This document shows, in pieces, positions 36,417-44,878 of a stretch of 45,633 nucleotides of DNA. This DNA comes from Bacillota bacterium. Its GTDB lineage: Bacteria; Bacillota; Clostridia; Peptostreptococcales; Anaerovoracaceae. The position numbers and the translations under genes are program-made. The stretch covers positions 1-45,633 of the forward strand of contig JAFRIQ010000057.1 in NCBI GenBank assembly GCA_017432725.1, read 5' to 3'. The notes beneath the pieces were generated by a model. That model made no database searches, was not told the DNA's origin, and saw only the letters and a list, made by a program, of their open reading frames with translations. Numbering within the stretch: position 1 is the first letter of the stretch; every line of letters begins with the position of its first letter.

Positions 36417-37604
36417 TCAGCCTGTTATCTTTGCAAGGAATGCTTCTATCTGAAGATCGGTCATACCGAGGTTTCTCAGATAATCCTTTGCGTACGCTGA
36501 AAGATCGGCTGTCCTAAGATCTACGTTTTTGTCACCGACGACGGTGTAGAGCATAGCTATGAGATTTTTCTCAAGAATAACGTCGTATTTTGCTTTATCT
36601 TTGACCTCTGTTATCTCGTAATAGTTATCATAGGTGATCATATAGTCGTCGACTATCTCGTCATAACTTGCACCTGCCAAGGCTTCTATGAGCATGCATA
36701 TGAATCCTGTCCGGTCTTTACCTTCGGTGCAGTGGACAAGATAAGGGCCATCCGTTTCCGACATAGAGTTAAAGCCCTGCACTATCTTGGCCTTGAAATC
36801 ACCGGAAGCGAAGTTCATGTTCATTGCAAGGGTTATGACCTTTCCATCCTTGTAAAGAGACAGGAAATACGGAGAATCGAAATCATCAGCCGCTATATAT
36901 TTTTCTATCTTTGCATCGCTATCCGCAAGATCGAGTATACAATTTACCCCTGCTTCTGAGATGAAATCATCGACGTAAGGCGCCCTCTTGTGCTGATTGT
37001 CACAGGGAGAAGCGGATCTGTACAGTACCCCTTCCTTTATATTCCCGACCTTGACGTTCCTGAAGTTGGCGAAAGCCTCATCGCTTGGGAATTTGACCCT
37101 TTCATCGGAATAATGGATGTCGCGGGCTTCCTGAATATCGAGATACGTTCCGTGCTCGTTCAGATAGACGCTGGCTGTGCAGTGTTCGTTGAGCCCCGCC
37201 GCCTGGAAAAGGTTGATTTTGGTTTCACTGTCCGGCGACGCATAAAGGTTGCCGCTTTCCCAAAGATCCTCTCCGTAATTGATGGCCGCTTTGATGTAGT
37301 CGTAGCCCGGGTAGGCTATGAGAAGCGCTTCTCCCGCATCCACGTAATATCCGTTGTAATACGGCACGTCCTCGAGCGTATACCCGTTGGAGAATACAAC
37401 CTTAACGCTGTCTCCGTATTCGAATCCGAGCTTGTTGAAATCGTCTATTGTAGTCTTTATATACACTCCGCCGAATTCCTGCTCATGCTGTATTTCGCAG
37501 TTTTCAAGGCACGGAACGTTTCCGGTTGGTTCTTCCTTTTTTCCGCACCCAGAAAGGCACAGGGCCAGGGCCAACAAAGCAATGAAGATAATTTTCTTTT
37601 TCAT
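36417..37604 (-). CDS. Tyrosine-phosphatase-like lipoprotein
   Basis: 395 aa. The lipoprotein signal peptide has lipobox LSGC with Cys20. An N-terminal beta-rich domain (about 40-150) precedes the phosphatase-like domain (about 175-390). The catalytic loop is HCTEGKDRTG, with Cys292 and Arg298 forming the CX5R motif of protein tyrosine/dual-specificity phosphatases (Y_phosphatase3 type). An exposed lipoprotein of this type could act on phosphate esters outside the cell; the substrate is unknown. AGTAGGTG precedes the ATG at 37604, preferred to a GTG at 37613 that lies next to the upstream stop. It is the last gene of the corA-pepC cluster. Confidence 0.87.
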   Translation of the reverse strand: MKKKIIFIALLALALCLSGCGKKEEPTGNVPCLENCEIQHEQEFGGVYIKTTIDDFNKLGFEYGDSVKVVFSNGYTLEDVPYYNGYYVDAGEALLIAYPGYDYIKAAINYGEDLWESGNLYASPDSETKINLFQAAGLNEHCTASVYLNEHGTYLDIQEARDIHYSDERVKFPSDEAFANFRNVKVGNIKEGVLYRSASPCDNQHKRAPYVDDFISEAGVNCILDLADSDAKIEKYIAADDFDSPYFLSLYKDGKVITLAMNMNFASGDFKAKIVQGFNSMSETDGPYLVHCTEGKDRTGFICMLIEALAGASYDEIVDDYMITYDNYYEITEVKDKAKYDVILEKNLIAMLYTVVGDKNVDLRTADLSAYAKDYLRNLGMTDLQIEAFLAKITG

Positions 37605-37613
37605 ATGTGACAC

Positions 37614-38180
37614 CTACTGTTCACCGGTGCCGGTAAGCTGAAGTTCCTCCGCATGCTCTTTCATGCCCTCTATGCAGATTGCAGCCACGTCTTTTACTTC
37701 CATCCCGAGCATGGCGCACGCTTTCTGTATCAGATCCCTGTCGCACTTCGCCGCAAACTTCTTATCCTTGAACTTCTTCATGAAACTCTTTATTTCCAGA
37801 TCCTTGATGCCGTTGGGTCTCATCCTGGCGCAGGCCTGGATTATACCTGTCAGTTCGTCGACTGCATAAAGGCTTTTTTCCATATTCGTGATAGGTTCCA
37901 CGTCAGTGCATATGCCGTAACCGTGGCTGAGTATAGCCCTGACGTCCTCTTCCGGAACGCCCGCTTCCAAGAGCGGCTCCTTTGTATGCTGAAGGTGTTC
38001 CTCCGGATACTTTTCGTAATCGTAGTCGTGAAGTACGCCCACTGCTTCCCAATGCTCCTTGTCTTCCCCGAAGTGCTCCGCCATGGCGCCCATAGCGTAG
38101 CAGACGTTCAGTGTATGGAGGATCAGATGCTCCTCAGTTACCATGGTGGAATTCAGTTTCTTTGCCTCTTCAAGTGTCAT
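37614..38180 (-). CDS. HD-domain hydrolase
   Basis: 188 aa. The HD superfamily metal ligands are visible: His22 in LILHTLNV, His51-Asp52 in VLHDYDYEKYP, then the downstream LSHGYG and YAVDELTG segments. It is predicted to be a cytoplasmic phosphohydrolase acting on nucleotides or another phosphorylated metabolite. The family is common in Clostridia, but its substrate is not defined. It lies 28 nt after the 98-aa gene and 9 nt before the phosphatase lipoprotein gene. Confidence 0.85.
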   Translation of the reverse strand: MTLEEAKKLNSTMVTEEHLILHTLNVCYAMGAMAEHFGEDKEHWEAVGVLHDYDYEKYPEEHLQHTKEPLLEAGVPEEDVRAILSHGYGICTDVEPITNMEKSLYAVDELTGIIQACARMRPNGIKDLEIKSFMKKFKDKKFAAKCDRDLIQKACAMLGMEVKDVAAICIEGMKEHAEELQLTGTGEQ

Positions 38181-38208
38181 CTTTGTTACCTCTTTTGTAT
38201 GCTAAGGA

Positions 38209-38505
38209 TCACTCATCCTCATCAAGCGGTCCTTCGTTCATCAGCTTGTTCATCTTCCTGTTGTAAAACTCGGATATCTTTTTCTCTCTCCATCTGCTGT
38301 TGTCCTCAAGAATGGAAAGCATCTCATCCGTTATCTCCTCGGCTGAAGTAGGCCGGAACTGATGAAGATACGAGGACATGCGCGCCATCGATTTTTCACC
38401 TTTCAGAGAATCGGCTATCAGAATGCCGAATTCTTCCGGGTATCCCATACGCACTATGGTGTCCACCAGTTCTTCGTATACGGCCTGCCGCGATGAAGCG
38501 CCCAT
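38209..38505 (-). CDS. Small conserved-looking cytoplasmic protein of unknown function
   Basis: 98 aa, acidic, with no signal peptide or membrane helix. It is mostly alpha-helical by composition (YEELVDTIVRMGYPEEFGIL; TSAEEITDEMLSILED; ending DEDE). I do not recognise a family. Its ATG overlaps the last base of the PepC stop codon, so it is coupled to that gene. The tight coupling suggests a partner or regulator of the peptidase, but nothing in the sequence proves this. Confidence 0.72.
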   Translation of the reverse strand: MGASSRQAVYEELVDTIVRMGYPEEFGILIADSLKGEKSMARMSSYLHQFRPTSAEEITDEMLSILEDNSRWREKKISEFYNRKMNKLMNEGPLDEDE

Positions 38506-39830
38506 TATGCCAGCGTCCCCATGGGATCCCAGGGTCTCAGTTCTATGGGTTCGAGATCATAAAGATCCGCAAGTTCCCCGAGGTATTCCTTTTCTACAGC
38601 CGCCTGATAGACGAAAGCGTCGAACCAGCTGTCTGAACAGGCGTAATATCCCTTAGCCCCGTTCTTGTCTCCCCAGCTGTTCTCTATCTTCCATCTGGTA
38701 GGCTTCCCGTCTTTGATATTTACTCCCGTAATGACCATGGCGTGATTCATAGCGGAAAAGCCTAAGTTAAGACCGTCTTCCTTAGATATATCAAGATCGA
38801 GCCCCGTGAGAAGCTCCGCGTCGAAGGAATTGTCATCCCAGATGCCGAGCACCCTTTCTCCGTCTTTCCCAACGTCGCTTCCGAACCATACCGGCTTGCC
38901 AGCCTGAAGCTGACGCAGTATAGCTCCTTTGAATTCCGCCATGGGAAGATTGAGGTGTTTGACGCCTCTGCCCCCTGCCACGTTTCCCAGTCTTTCTACG
39001 GTAAAGGTTTTGTAAAAAGGCTTATCATCCGTCGGCGCGTTGATGATGCTTACGATATTCCCGAGATAGTCTCCAACATATCTGTCGTAATATGCTTTTG
39101 GAGTCATTTCCCTTTCGATATGGTAGATGCCGTTCCTGTCGACATATTCGAAATCGAAGGTCTTCGGCGGCTCCGTATAGCAGCTGCAAAGGAATCCGTA
39201 GAGCTTTTTCAGCATTTCTTCCTTTTCAGCCTGCAGTTCCTCTTTGCTGCAGCTTGATGCAGCCATTTTTCTGAGCCTGGCTGCGCAGGCTTTGAGATTT
39301 CTGTTCATGACAGCGTTCATACCCGCCGTCTCGCGGGACTGCTGAGTCTCGCCGTATACGTCTTTAGGCATCAGCCCGTACTTTTCAGCAATATTCACGA
39401 ACATATCCCACTGTCCGCCGTCATGGACTCCGGTGGAAAGGATAAAGGAGACCGTTCTGTCGTCCGCAGGACTGCCTGCAGTATCTATTATATTTTCGAG
39501 GAAATAGTTGCATCTTTCGAATTTATCCCAGAAAGCAAGGAAACTCTGAGACAGTTCGAAACCGTCCAGATCAAGTTCCTTTGCGATCCTTTCCCTGAGA
39601 ACGTTGGTGGCGGCAAAAAGCCAGCAGCGTCCGCTCCGCATCTGATCCGTAACTTCCATAGTCTTGATCTCTACGGAGAACTTCTGCTTCATATCGAAAG
39701 CCGAAGACGAAACGTAGGACACGTCGCTAAGGTTCGTCTTTGACAGAGCCATGGTGGCAAGCTGTCTTTCAGATGATTCCCTGTATTCTTTAGACCATTC
39801 GCCGATCATTTCGTTTGTTATTCTGTTCAT
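38505..39830 (-). CDS. pepC: Aminopeptidase C (bleomycin hydrolase family, C1B)
   Basis: 441 aa, the usual length. The papain-like catalytic residues are visible: Gln63 and Cys69 in DQMRSGRCWLFA, the His in MNHAMVITGV near residue 367 and the Asn in IENSWGD near residue 389. It removes N-terminal residues from peptides in the cytoplasm and forms a hexamer in known members. No signal peptide is present. AAAGGACGGGAT precedes the ATG. It lies about 40 nt downstream of corA and overlaps the 98-aa gene by one base. Confidence 0.95.
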   Translation of the reverse strand: MNRITNEMIGEWSKEYRESSERQLATMALSKTNLSDVSYVSSSAFDMKQKFSVEIKTMEVTDQMRSGRCWLFAATNVLRERIAKELDLDGFELSQSFLAFWDKFERCNYFLENIIDTAGSPADDRTVSFILSTGVHDGGQWDMFVNIAEKYGLMPKDVYGETQQSRETAGMNAVMNRNLKACAARLRKMAASSCSKEELQAEKEEMLKKLYGFLCSCYTEPPKTFDFEYVDRNGIYHIEREMTPKAYYDRYVGDYLGNIVSIINAPTDDKPFYKTFTVERLGNVAGGRGVKHLNLPMAEFKGAILRQLQAGKPVWFGSDVGKDGERVLGIWDDNSFDAELLTGLDLDISKEDGLNLGFSAMNHAMVITGVNIKDGKPTRWKIENSWGDKNGAKGYYACSDSWFDAFVYQAAVEKEYLGELADLYDLEPIELRPWDPMGTLA

Positions 39831-39871
39831 ATCTATCCCGTCCTTTATATATATTTTTTGACCTTATACAC

Positions 39872-40792
39872 TTACATCCACTTTTTCTTCTTGAAATATG
39901 CCAGGCAGCCGAGGGCTATGGCAAGACTGACCGCAATGACTACCGGATAGCTCCATTTGTAGTTGAGTTCAGGCATATATTTGAAGTTCATTCCATACCA
40001 GCCGGTCAGCAACGTGAGCGGAGTGAATATGGTGGTTATGACTGTGAGCAGTGTGATTATCCTATTCTGTTTAACGTCGACTCTCGTTTGGATCAGGTCT
40101 CTCAGCTGTATGGAGTACTCTCTTAAGTTGTCGACCATCTCCCTGAGCCTTTCCACTCTGAGGGTGAACATATGGAAAAAGCGGAGATTGTCTTCTTCGA
40201 AAAAGTCGCTTTCATTCTCCTCGAGTTCCAGACCGAGATCCGTAAGCTGGCTGTAGTGAAGATCCATGTCGAGCAGGTTCCCTCTGATCTCGTTGAGTTC
40301 CGAAAGCATCGATTCTCCGTTGCCGGCCAGTATTTCCTTCTCCATGGACTCCAGTTTCAGTTCTATCTTCCAGAGCCTCGAAAGATCCGGAGAAATGAGC
40401 TGCTCAAGGAAATCGTACAGGAAACGTTCAAGGCTGGGCATCCTCCAGCGCTTGTGTTCTGCGATGATGGAAGTGATGTGCTCCGCAAGCCCGCTGTGAT
40501 CGATGAAAACGACTCCCCTTTCGTCAAGCGCGAAGGTAAAATACCCTTGCTCGTGGCCCTCTGAGTAACCCAGGGAAGGAACGTTTATGGTACCCGATAT
40601 AACGTCGTAACTGACTGCCACACGCGTAAGAGCTACAGAGGGCGCTCCCAGATCCGCATCTATATTCATTGAGAAACACGACCTGTTCTGCTTCCACTCA
40701 TCTGCAGTGAGGACAGCTACGTACGGCTCTTCCGACTCCTGTATGTCCTTTAAATCACAGTTCTCCAGTTTTTCCCGTATCAAATAGTACAT
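39872..40792 (-). CDS. corA: CorA-like magnesium/divalent cation transporter
   Basis: 306 aa. A large cytoplasmic domain (about 1-245) includes the long helix with ELREYSIQLRDLIQTRVDVKQNR-type coiled sequence (key part: LRDLIQTRVDVKQN). Two membrane helices at the C-terminus follow, the first ending in the signature GMN (GWYGMNFKYMPELNY). The tail KKKKWM is basic, as usual. It forms a pentameric channel for Mg2+ or related ions. AGAAGGA precedes the ATG. It lies 25 nt after the Rrf2 regulator gene on the same strand, so control from the isc-type promoter region is possible. Confidence 0.93.
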   Translation of the reverse strand: MYYLIREKLENCDLKDIQESEEPYVAVLTADEWKQNRSCFSMNIDADLGAPSVALTRVAVSYDVISGTINVPSLGYSEGHEQGYFTFALDERGVVFIDHSGLAEHITSIIAEHKRWRMPSLERFLYDFLEQLISPDLSRLWKIELKLESMEKEILAGNGESMLSELNEIRGNLLDMDLHYSQLTDLGLELEENESDFFEEDNLRFFHMFTLRVERLREMVDNLREYSIQLRDLIQTRVDVKQNRIITLLTVITTIFTPLTLLTGWYGMNFKYMPELNYKWSYPVVIAVSLAIALGCLAYFKKKKWM

Positions 40793-40817
40793 ATATATCC
40801 TTCTTTCCTAAAGATTT

Positions 40818-41219
40818 TTATCTTACAAGATCGCTCAGACGTTTCCCGTAAAAGAAATCGTGGGTAAGCCTGTCGTATTCCTCCCAGAGAGGAAGAGTTT
40901 CGCACTCCGATGCCCTGGGACAAGGCGCTGCCCCGTCTATGAGGCAGGCTACGGCTGCCAGCGGACCTTCCATGAGCTCGATTATCTCGCCCACCGTATA
41001 TTCCTCCGGTTTCCTGCACAGTTTGTAGCCCCCGCCTTTACCGCTGGCGCCCACAAGAAAACCTGCGGATACCAGGTCTTTTACTATTATCTCGAGATAC
41101 TTTTTTGAGATGCCCTGCCGCTCTGCAATATCTTTGAGAGGGATATATGCTCCCTCCGAACCGTTTTCGGCCAGATCGATCATCACACGGATCGCATAAC
41201 GTCCTCTTGTTGAAATCAT
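40818..41219 (-). CDS. iscR: Rrf2-family regulator, IscR-like
   Basis: 133 aa. A winged-helix DNA-binding domain (MISTRGRYAIRVMIDLA at the start, DIAERQGISKKYLEIIVKDL) is followed by a loop with Cys92, Cys100 and Cys106. The number and placement of these cysteines match the Fe-S ligands of IscR (Cys92, Cys98, Cys104), unlike CymR, which lacks them. It should sense Fe-S or cysteine status and repress the divergent iscS-iscU-cysK operon. Its own promoter overlaps the inverted repeats there, so autoregulation is likely. The gene name is by similarity; CymR-like function cannot be excluded given the cysK target. Confidence 0.88.
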   Translation of the reverse strand: MISTRGRYAIRVMIDLAENGSEGAYIPLKDIAERQGISKKYLEIIVKDLVSAGFLVGASGKGGGYKLCRKPEEYTVGEIIELMEGPLAAVACLIDGAAPCPRASECETLPLWEEYDRLTHDFFYGKRLSDLVR

Positions 41220-41234
41220 GATAAAACCGCCTTT

Positions 41235-41265
41235 CTATTTACCTATTATACCTTATGGTAAATAG
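41235..41265. promoter_or_regulatory. Inverted repeat, likely Rrf2 operator, over the regulator's promoter
   Basis: CTATTTACC (41235-41243) and its exact reverse complement GGTAAATAG (41257-41265) are 13 bp apart. They cover a minus-strand promoter with TATAAT at 41245-41250 and TTGATT 18 bp upstream, which would drive the Rrf2 gene. The 12-mer TATTTACCTATT recurs at 41285-41296. Confidence 0.72.
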
Positions 41266-41284
41266 GCAAATCAACATCCCGCCT

Positions 41285-41310
41285 TATTTACCTATTGACA
41301 TAGTAGGTTA
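41285..41310. promoter_or_regulatory. Second Rrf2-type box over the iscS -35 element
   Basis: TATTTACCTATT occurs again at 41285-41296, a direct repeat of the first box. ACCTA at 41290-41294 pairs with TAGGT at 41304-41308. The box covers the -35 hexamer of the iscS promoter, so bound regulator would block RNA polymerase. Confidence 0.62.
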
Positions 41311-41323
41311 GTATTTATATAAT
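41295..41323 (+). promoter_or_regulatory. Consensus promoter of iscS-iscU-cysK
   Basis: TTGACA (41295-41300), a 17-bp spacer and TATAAT (41318-41323) match the sigma-A consensus exactly. The start codon lies 32 bp further on. Such a strong promoter needs repression, which fits the overlapping operator. Confidence 0.9.
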
Positions 41324-41354
41324 CAACGAAGAAAGAAATGAAAGGAGAAAAAAA

Positions 41355-42539
41355 GTGATTTATGCCGATAATGCCGCCACCACAAAAATGAGTGACAAGG
41401 CAATAGATACGATGATGAAAGTGATGAAAGAGGACTGGGGCAACCCCTCAAGTCTTTACAGTCACGGACAGAAAGCAAAGGAGATACTTGAGGAAGCCCG
41501 CAAAAAAGTCGCTTCAGCCATAGGAGCTGAACCGAGGGAAATATATTTCACCTCAGGGGGCAGCGAAGCCGACAACCAGGCGATAATGTCCGCTGCTGCT
41601 ATCGGAAGGAAAAACGGGAAGATGCACATCATCTCCTCGGCCTTCGAACACCACGCAGTGCTCCACACGCTGGAAAAACTGGAGAAGGAAGGTTTCGAAA
41701 TAACCCTTTTGGACGTTCATGAAAACGGACTCGTGGTTCCTTCGGAACTGGAAGCAGCCATAAAAGATAATACCTGTCTGGTTACGATCATGGCAGCGAA
41801 CAACGAGATCGGGACCATACAGCCCGTAAGAGAAATAGGCGAGATATGCAGGAAACACGGAGTGCTCTTCCATACGGATGCTGTACAGGCCATAGGTCAT
41901 ATCCCTATCAACGTGGTCCTGGACAATATAGACATGCTGTCATCTTCCGCCCATAAATTCCACGGACCCAAGGGCGTAGGTTTCCTCTACGTGAAAAAGA
42001 CCGTACGTCTCAATCCACTCATAGAAGGCGGAGCCCAGGAACGCGGAAAAAGAGCCGGTACAGAAAACGTGCCAGGTATCGCAGCAGCTGCGGACGCTCT
42101 TCTGGAAGCTATAGACAAAATGCCCGAATATTCATATTCGGTATCAAAGAAAAGAGACCGGCTCATAGCAGGTCTTAAGGAAATACCCCACTCCGCCATA
42201 AACGGAGACGAAAAAAAGAGGCTGCCGGGAAACGTGAACTTCTGTTTCGAAGGCATAGAGGGAGAATCCCTCCTTCTTCTCCTGGACGATAAAGGCATAC
42301 AGGCATCGTCAGGAAGCGCGTGTACGTCGGGATCTTTAGATCCCAGCCACGTACTTCTGGCAATAGGAAGAGTCCACGACGTAGCCCACGGTTCCTTACG
42401 GCTCAGCATCGATGAAGACGTCAGCGACGATGACGTGGAATACATGATAGATTCTGTAAAAGAAGTTGTGGATTATCTGCGCGGATTCTCCCCCGTCTGG
42501 AGAGATTTGACAGAAGGAAAAAGAGAATATATCTTATAA
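41355..42539 (+). CDS. iscS: Cysteine desulfurase, NifS/IscS family
   Basis: 394 aa, starting at GTG with AAGGAG 8 nt upstream. PLP-dependent enzyme that releases sulfur from cysteine as a persulfide for Fe-S clusters and tRNA thiolation. The PLP lysine lies in SSAHKFHGPKG near residue 203. The catalytic cysteine lies in ASSGSACTSGSLDPSHVL near residue 320, in the long flexible loop of group I enzymes. The TDAVQAIGH and NNEIGTIQP motifs are intact. First of three plus-strand genes, 11 nt before the scaffold gene. MnmA at the right edge of the window is a known sulfur acceptor for such enzymes. Confidence 0.96.
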   Translation: MIYADNAATTKMSDKAIDTMMKVMKEDWGNPSSLYSHGQKAKEILEEARKKVASAIGAEPREIYFTSGGSEADNQAIMSAAAIGRKNGKMHIISSAFEHHAVLHTLEKLEKEGFEITLLDVHENGLVVPSELEAAIKDNTCLVTIMAANNEIGTIQPVREIGEICRKHGVLFHTDAVQAIGHIPINVVLDNIDMLSSSAHKFHGPKGVGFLYVKKTVRLNPLIEGGAQERGKRAGTENVPGIAAAADALLEAIDKMPEYSYSVSKKRDRLIAGLKEIPHSAINGDEKKRLPGNVNFCFEGIEGESLLLLLDDKGIQASSGSACTSGSLDPSHVLLAIGRVHDVAHGSLRLSIDEDVSDDDVEYMIDSVKEVVDYLRGFSPVWRDLTEGKREYIL

Positions 42540-42550
42540 GGAGGAAGAAA

Positions 42551-42952
42551 ATGGCTTTATATAGCGACAAAGTAATGGATCATTTCCGTAACCCCCGCAA
42601 CGTGGGAGTGATAGAGGATGCAAACGGCATCGGAGAAGTCGGAAACGTCATGTGCGGAGACATCATGAAGATGTATCTGAAGATAGAGGACGATATCGTC
42701 AAAGACGTCAAATTCGAAACCTTCGGCTGCGGAAGCGCCATCGCATCCAGTTCCATGGCAACGGAACTCATCAAGGGAAAACCCGTATCCGAAGTCATGA
42801 AACTGACCAACAAAGCCGTAGCGGAAGCTCTGGACGGACTTCCCGACTACAAGATGCACTGTAGCGTGCTTGCTGAAGAAGCTATACAGTCCGCTCTTGA
42901 GGATTACAAAAAAAGAACAGGAAAGAATATAGAAGAAGCAATAGAGGTGTAA
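42551..42952 (+). CDS. iscU: Fe-S cluster scaffold protein, IscU/NifU-N type
   Basis: 133 aa. The three cluster-binding cysteines are Cys35 (VMCGDIM), Cys60 ([11 protein letters not shown]) and Cys104 ([11 protein letters not shown]), together with Asp37. It assembles [2Fe-2S] or [4Fe-4S] clusters using sulfur from the desulfurase. The short form lacks the C-terminal NifU domain. AAGGAGGAAG overlaps the iscS stop and lies before the ATG. The gene ends 1 nt before the cysteine synthase start. Confidence 0.95.
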   Translation: MALYSDKVMDHFRNPRNVGVIEDANGIGEVGNVMCGDIMKMYLKIEDDIVKDVKFETFGCGSAIASSSMATELIKGKPVSEVMKLTNKAVAEALDGLPDYKMHCSVLAEEAIQSALEDYKKRTGKNIEEAIEV

Positions 42953-42953
42953 A

Positions 42954-43886
42954 ATGTCAAAAATATATAAGGGAACACTGGGTCTCATAGGGAATACCCC
43001 TCTGGTGGAGATCGTAAACATCGAAAAAGAACTGGGGCTTGAAGCAACGGTACTCGTAAAACTCGAATATTTCAACCCGGCGGGCAGCGTCAAGGATCGT
43101 ATCGCCAAAGCGATGATAGAAGACGCTGAGGAAAAAGGACTTCTCAAGGAAGGTTCCGTCATCATAGAACCTACCAGCGGCAATACGGGAATCGGTCTTG
43201 CATCCATCGCTGCGGCAAAAGGCTACCGCATCATACTCACCATGCCGGAGACCATGACCGCAGAAAGAAGAAACATACTTAAAGCCTACGGCGCCGAGCT
43301 CGTACTCACGGAAGGAAGCAAAGGAATGACCGGAGCCATCAACAAAGCCGAGGAACTTGCAAAAGAGATCCCCGGAAGCTTCATCCCCGGACAGTTCGTG
43401 AACCCGGCAAACCCTGCGGTGCATAAAGCTACTACAGGGCCGGAGATCTGGAACGACACCGACGGGAAAGTAGACATATTCATTGCCGGAGTAGGTACCG
43501 GCGGCACCCTTACCGGAACAGGAGAATACCTCAAGTCCAAGAATCCAGACATACAAATCGTCGCGCTGGAGCCTGAAGATTCCCCGGTACTTTCCGAAGG
43601 GAGAGCCGGAGCTCACGGTATACAGGGCATAGGCGCAGGATTCGTACCCGAGGTACTCAATACGAAAATCTATGACGAGATATATAAAGCATCCACGAAA
43701 GAAGCTTACGAAGCGGCAAAACTGCTCGCAAAAAAAGAAGGCATCTCCGTAGGTATATCTTCAGGAGCCGCCCTTTCGGGAGCCATATCCCTTGCAAAAA
43801 GACCTGAGAATAAAGGCAAAGTCATTGTAGCCCTGCTTCCCGACAGCGGCGACAGATACTATTCAACAGCGCTTTTCACAGAATAA
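42954..43886 (+). CDS. cysK: Cysteine synthase (O-acetylserine sulfhydrylase)
   Basis: 310 aa. It makes cysteine from O-acetylserine and sulfide. Lys47 in GSVKDRIA holds PLP. The substrate loop [12 protein letters not shown], the glycine-rich [13 protein letters not shown] and the C-terminal [15 protein letters not shown] are all intact. AGAGGTG precedes the ATG. Placing it behind the desulfurase and scaffold makes one operon that both supplies and uses cysteine sulfur, under the Rrf2 regulator. Confidence 0.96.
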   Translation: MSKIYKGTLGLIGNTPLVEIVNIEKELGLEATVLVKLEYFNPAGSVKDRIAKAMIEDAEEKGLLKEGSVIIEPTSGNTGIGLASIAAAKGYRIILTMPETMTAERRNILKAYGAELVLTEGSKGMTGAINKAEELAKEIPGSFIPGQFVNPANPAVHKATTGPEIWNDTDGKVDIFIAGVGTGGTLTGTGEYLKSKNPDIQIVALEPEDSPVLSEGRAGAHGIQGIGAGFVPEVLNTKIYDEIYKASTKEAYEAAKLLAKKEGISVGISSGAALSGAISLAKRPENKGKVIVALLPDSGDRYYSTALFTE

Positions 43887-43896
43887 CGGTACATAC

Positions 43897-43933
43897 AAAA
43901 ACGCTCTGCTTTAAATGCAGAGCGTTTTTTTTT
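43897..43933. terminator. Bidirectional terminator between cysK and the radical SAM gene
   Basis: The stem AAAAACGCTCTGC/GCAGAGCGTTTTT with a 7-nt loop has nine T on the plus strand and five on the minus strand. It lies between two convergent genes. Confidence 0.92.
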
Positions 43934-43946
43934 ACAGAAATGACCA

Positions 43947-44825
43947 TCACAGATCGAACATGCTGATCTGTTCTTCCCTTTCCGGAAACTCGTTCATATA
44001 TGCAAAGCAGTCTTCAGGGTCGTACATCATTCCGTTTTCCCTGCATTTTCTTCGAAGCAACGCAGTTAGTTCCTTTGCCTTTGGGCTCGGGAGCATATAG
44101 GCATTTCTGTACCTTGCGATATATTTTTCTTTCATTCCCGGGAAATGTTTATCAAGGGCATCGTAATAGTATTCGCGGTCTCCTTCTCTTAAAGTAAGGC
44201 CCATACCGAAATCGATTATTCCTTTTACGCCCACCCTTGCGCACTCATCCAGTATGGCTGAGACATTTTCCTCCGTGTCGTTTATATACGGCAGTATGGG
44301 AGTCATCCAGACTATGGTGGGGATGCCTTTTTCGCGCATCGCTTCCAGGACTTCGATCCTTCGCTTGGTATTGCAGACGTTCGGTTCCAAGATGCTGCAA
44401 AGAGCGTCGTCGTAGGTAGTAAGCGTCATCTGCACCACGCATTTCGATGAGCGGTTTATCTCGTCAAGAATATCTATATCCCTTAGTATACGGTCGGATT
44501 TGGTCTGTATCGCTACCCCGAAACCGTGCCTCTTTATGATCTCAAGACACTTTCTCGTAAGCCCCAGTTTTTCTTCGCAGTGCATATACGGATCGGACAT
44601 TGACCCTGTCCCTATCATACACTTTTTTCTCTTTGAGCTGAGAGCTCTTTCCAGAAGTTCCGGTGCATTCTGCTTCACTTCGATGTCTTCGAAAGGATGA
44701 GTGAACTGATAGCATTTGCTCCTGCTGTCGCAGTAAATGCAGCCGTGGCTGCACCCGCGGTATATGTTCATACCGCAGCGGCCTCCGTTAGTGGTCAGTA
44801 TCCCTTTTGCGTCTACAAAATGCAT
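43947..44825 (-). CDS. Radical SAM protein, SPL-related family
   Basis: 292 aa. The Fe-S/SAM motif CxxxCxxC is Cys25-Cys29-Cys32 in RGCSHGCIYCDS. A TIM-barrel-like core follows with MIGTGSMSDPYMHCE and QTKSDRILRD, as in the Rv2578c/SplB-related group. This group has no settled reaction; the resemblance to spore photoproduct lyase does not show DNA repair activity. AAGG precedes the ATG at a good distance. It lies 53 bp downstream of mnmA on the same strand and convergent with cysK. Confidence 0.9.
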   Translation of the reverse strand: MHFVDAKGILTTNGGRCGMNIYRGCSHGCIYCDSRSKCYQFTHPFEDIEVKQNAPELLERALSSKRKKCMIGTGSMSDPYMHCEEKLGLTRKCLEIIKRHGFGVAIQTKSDRILRDIDILDEINRSSKCVVQMTLTTYDDALCSILEPNVCNTKRRIEVLEAMREKGIPTIVWMTPILPYINDTEENVSAILDECARVGVKGIIDFGMGLTLREGDREYYYDALDKHFPGMKEKYIARYRNAYMLPSPKAKELTALLRRKCRENGMMYDPEDCFAYMNEFPEREEQISMFDL

Positions 44826-44878
44826 TTATGATATACCTTAATACAATGCTACCCTTTTAACCAAATAGATGACCTACC

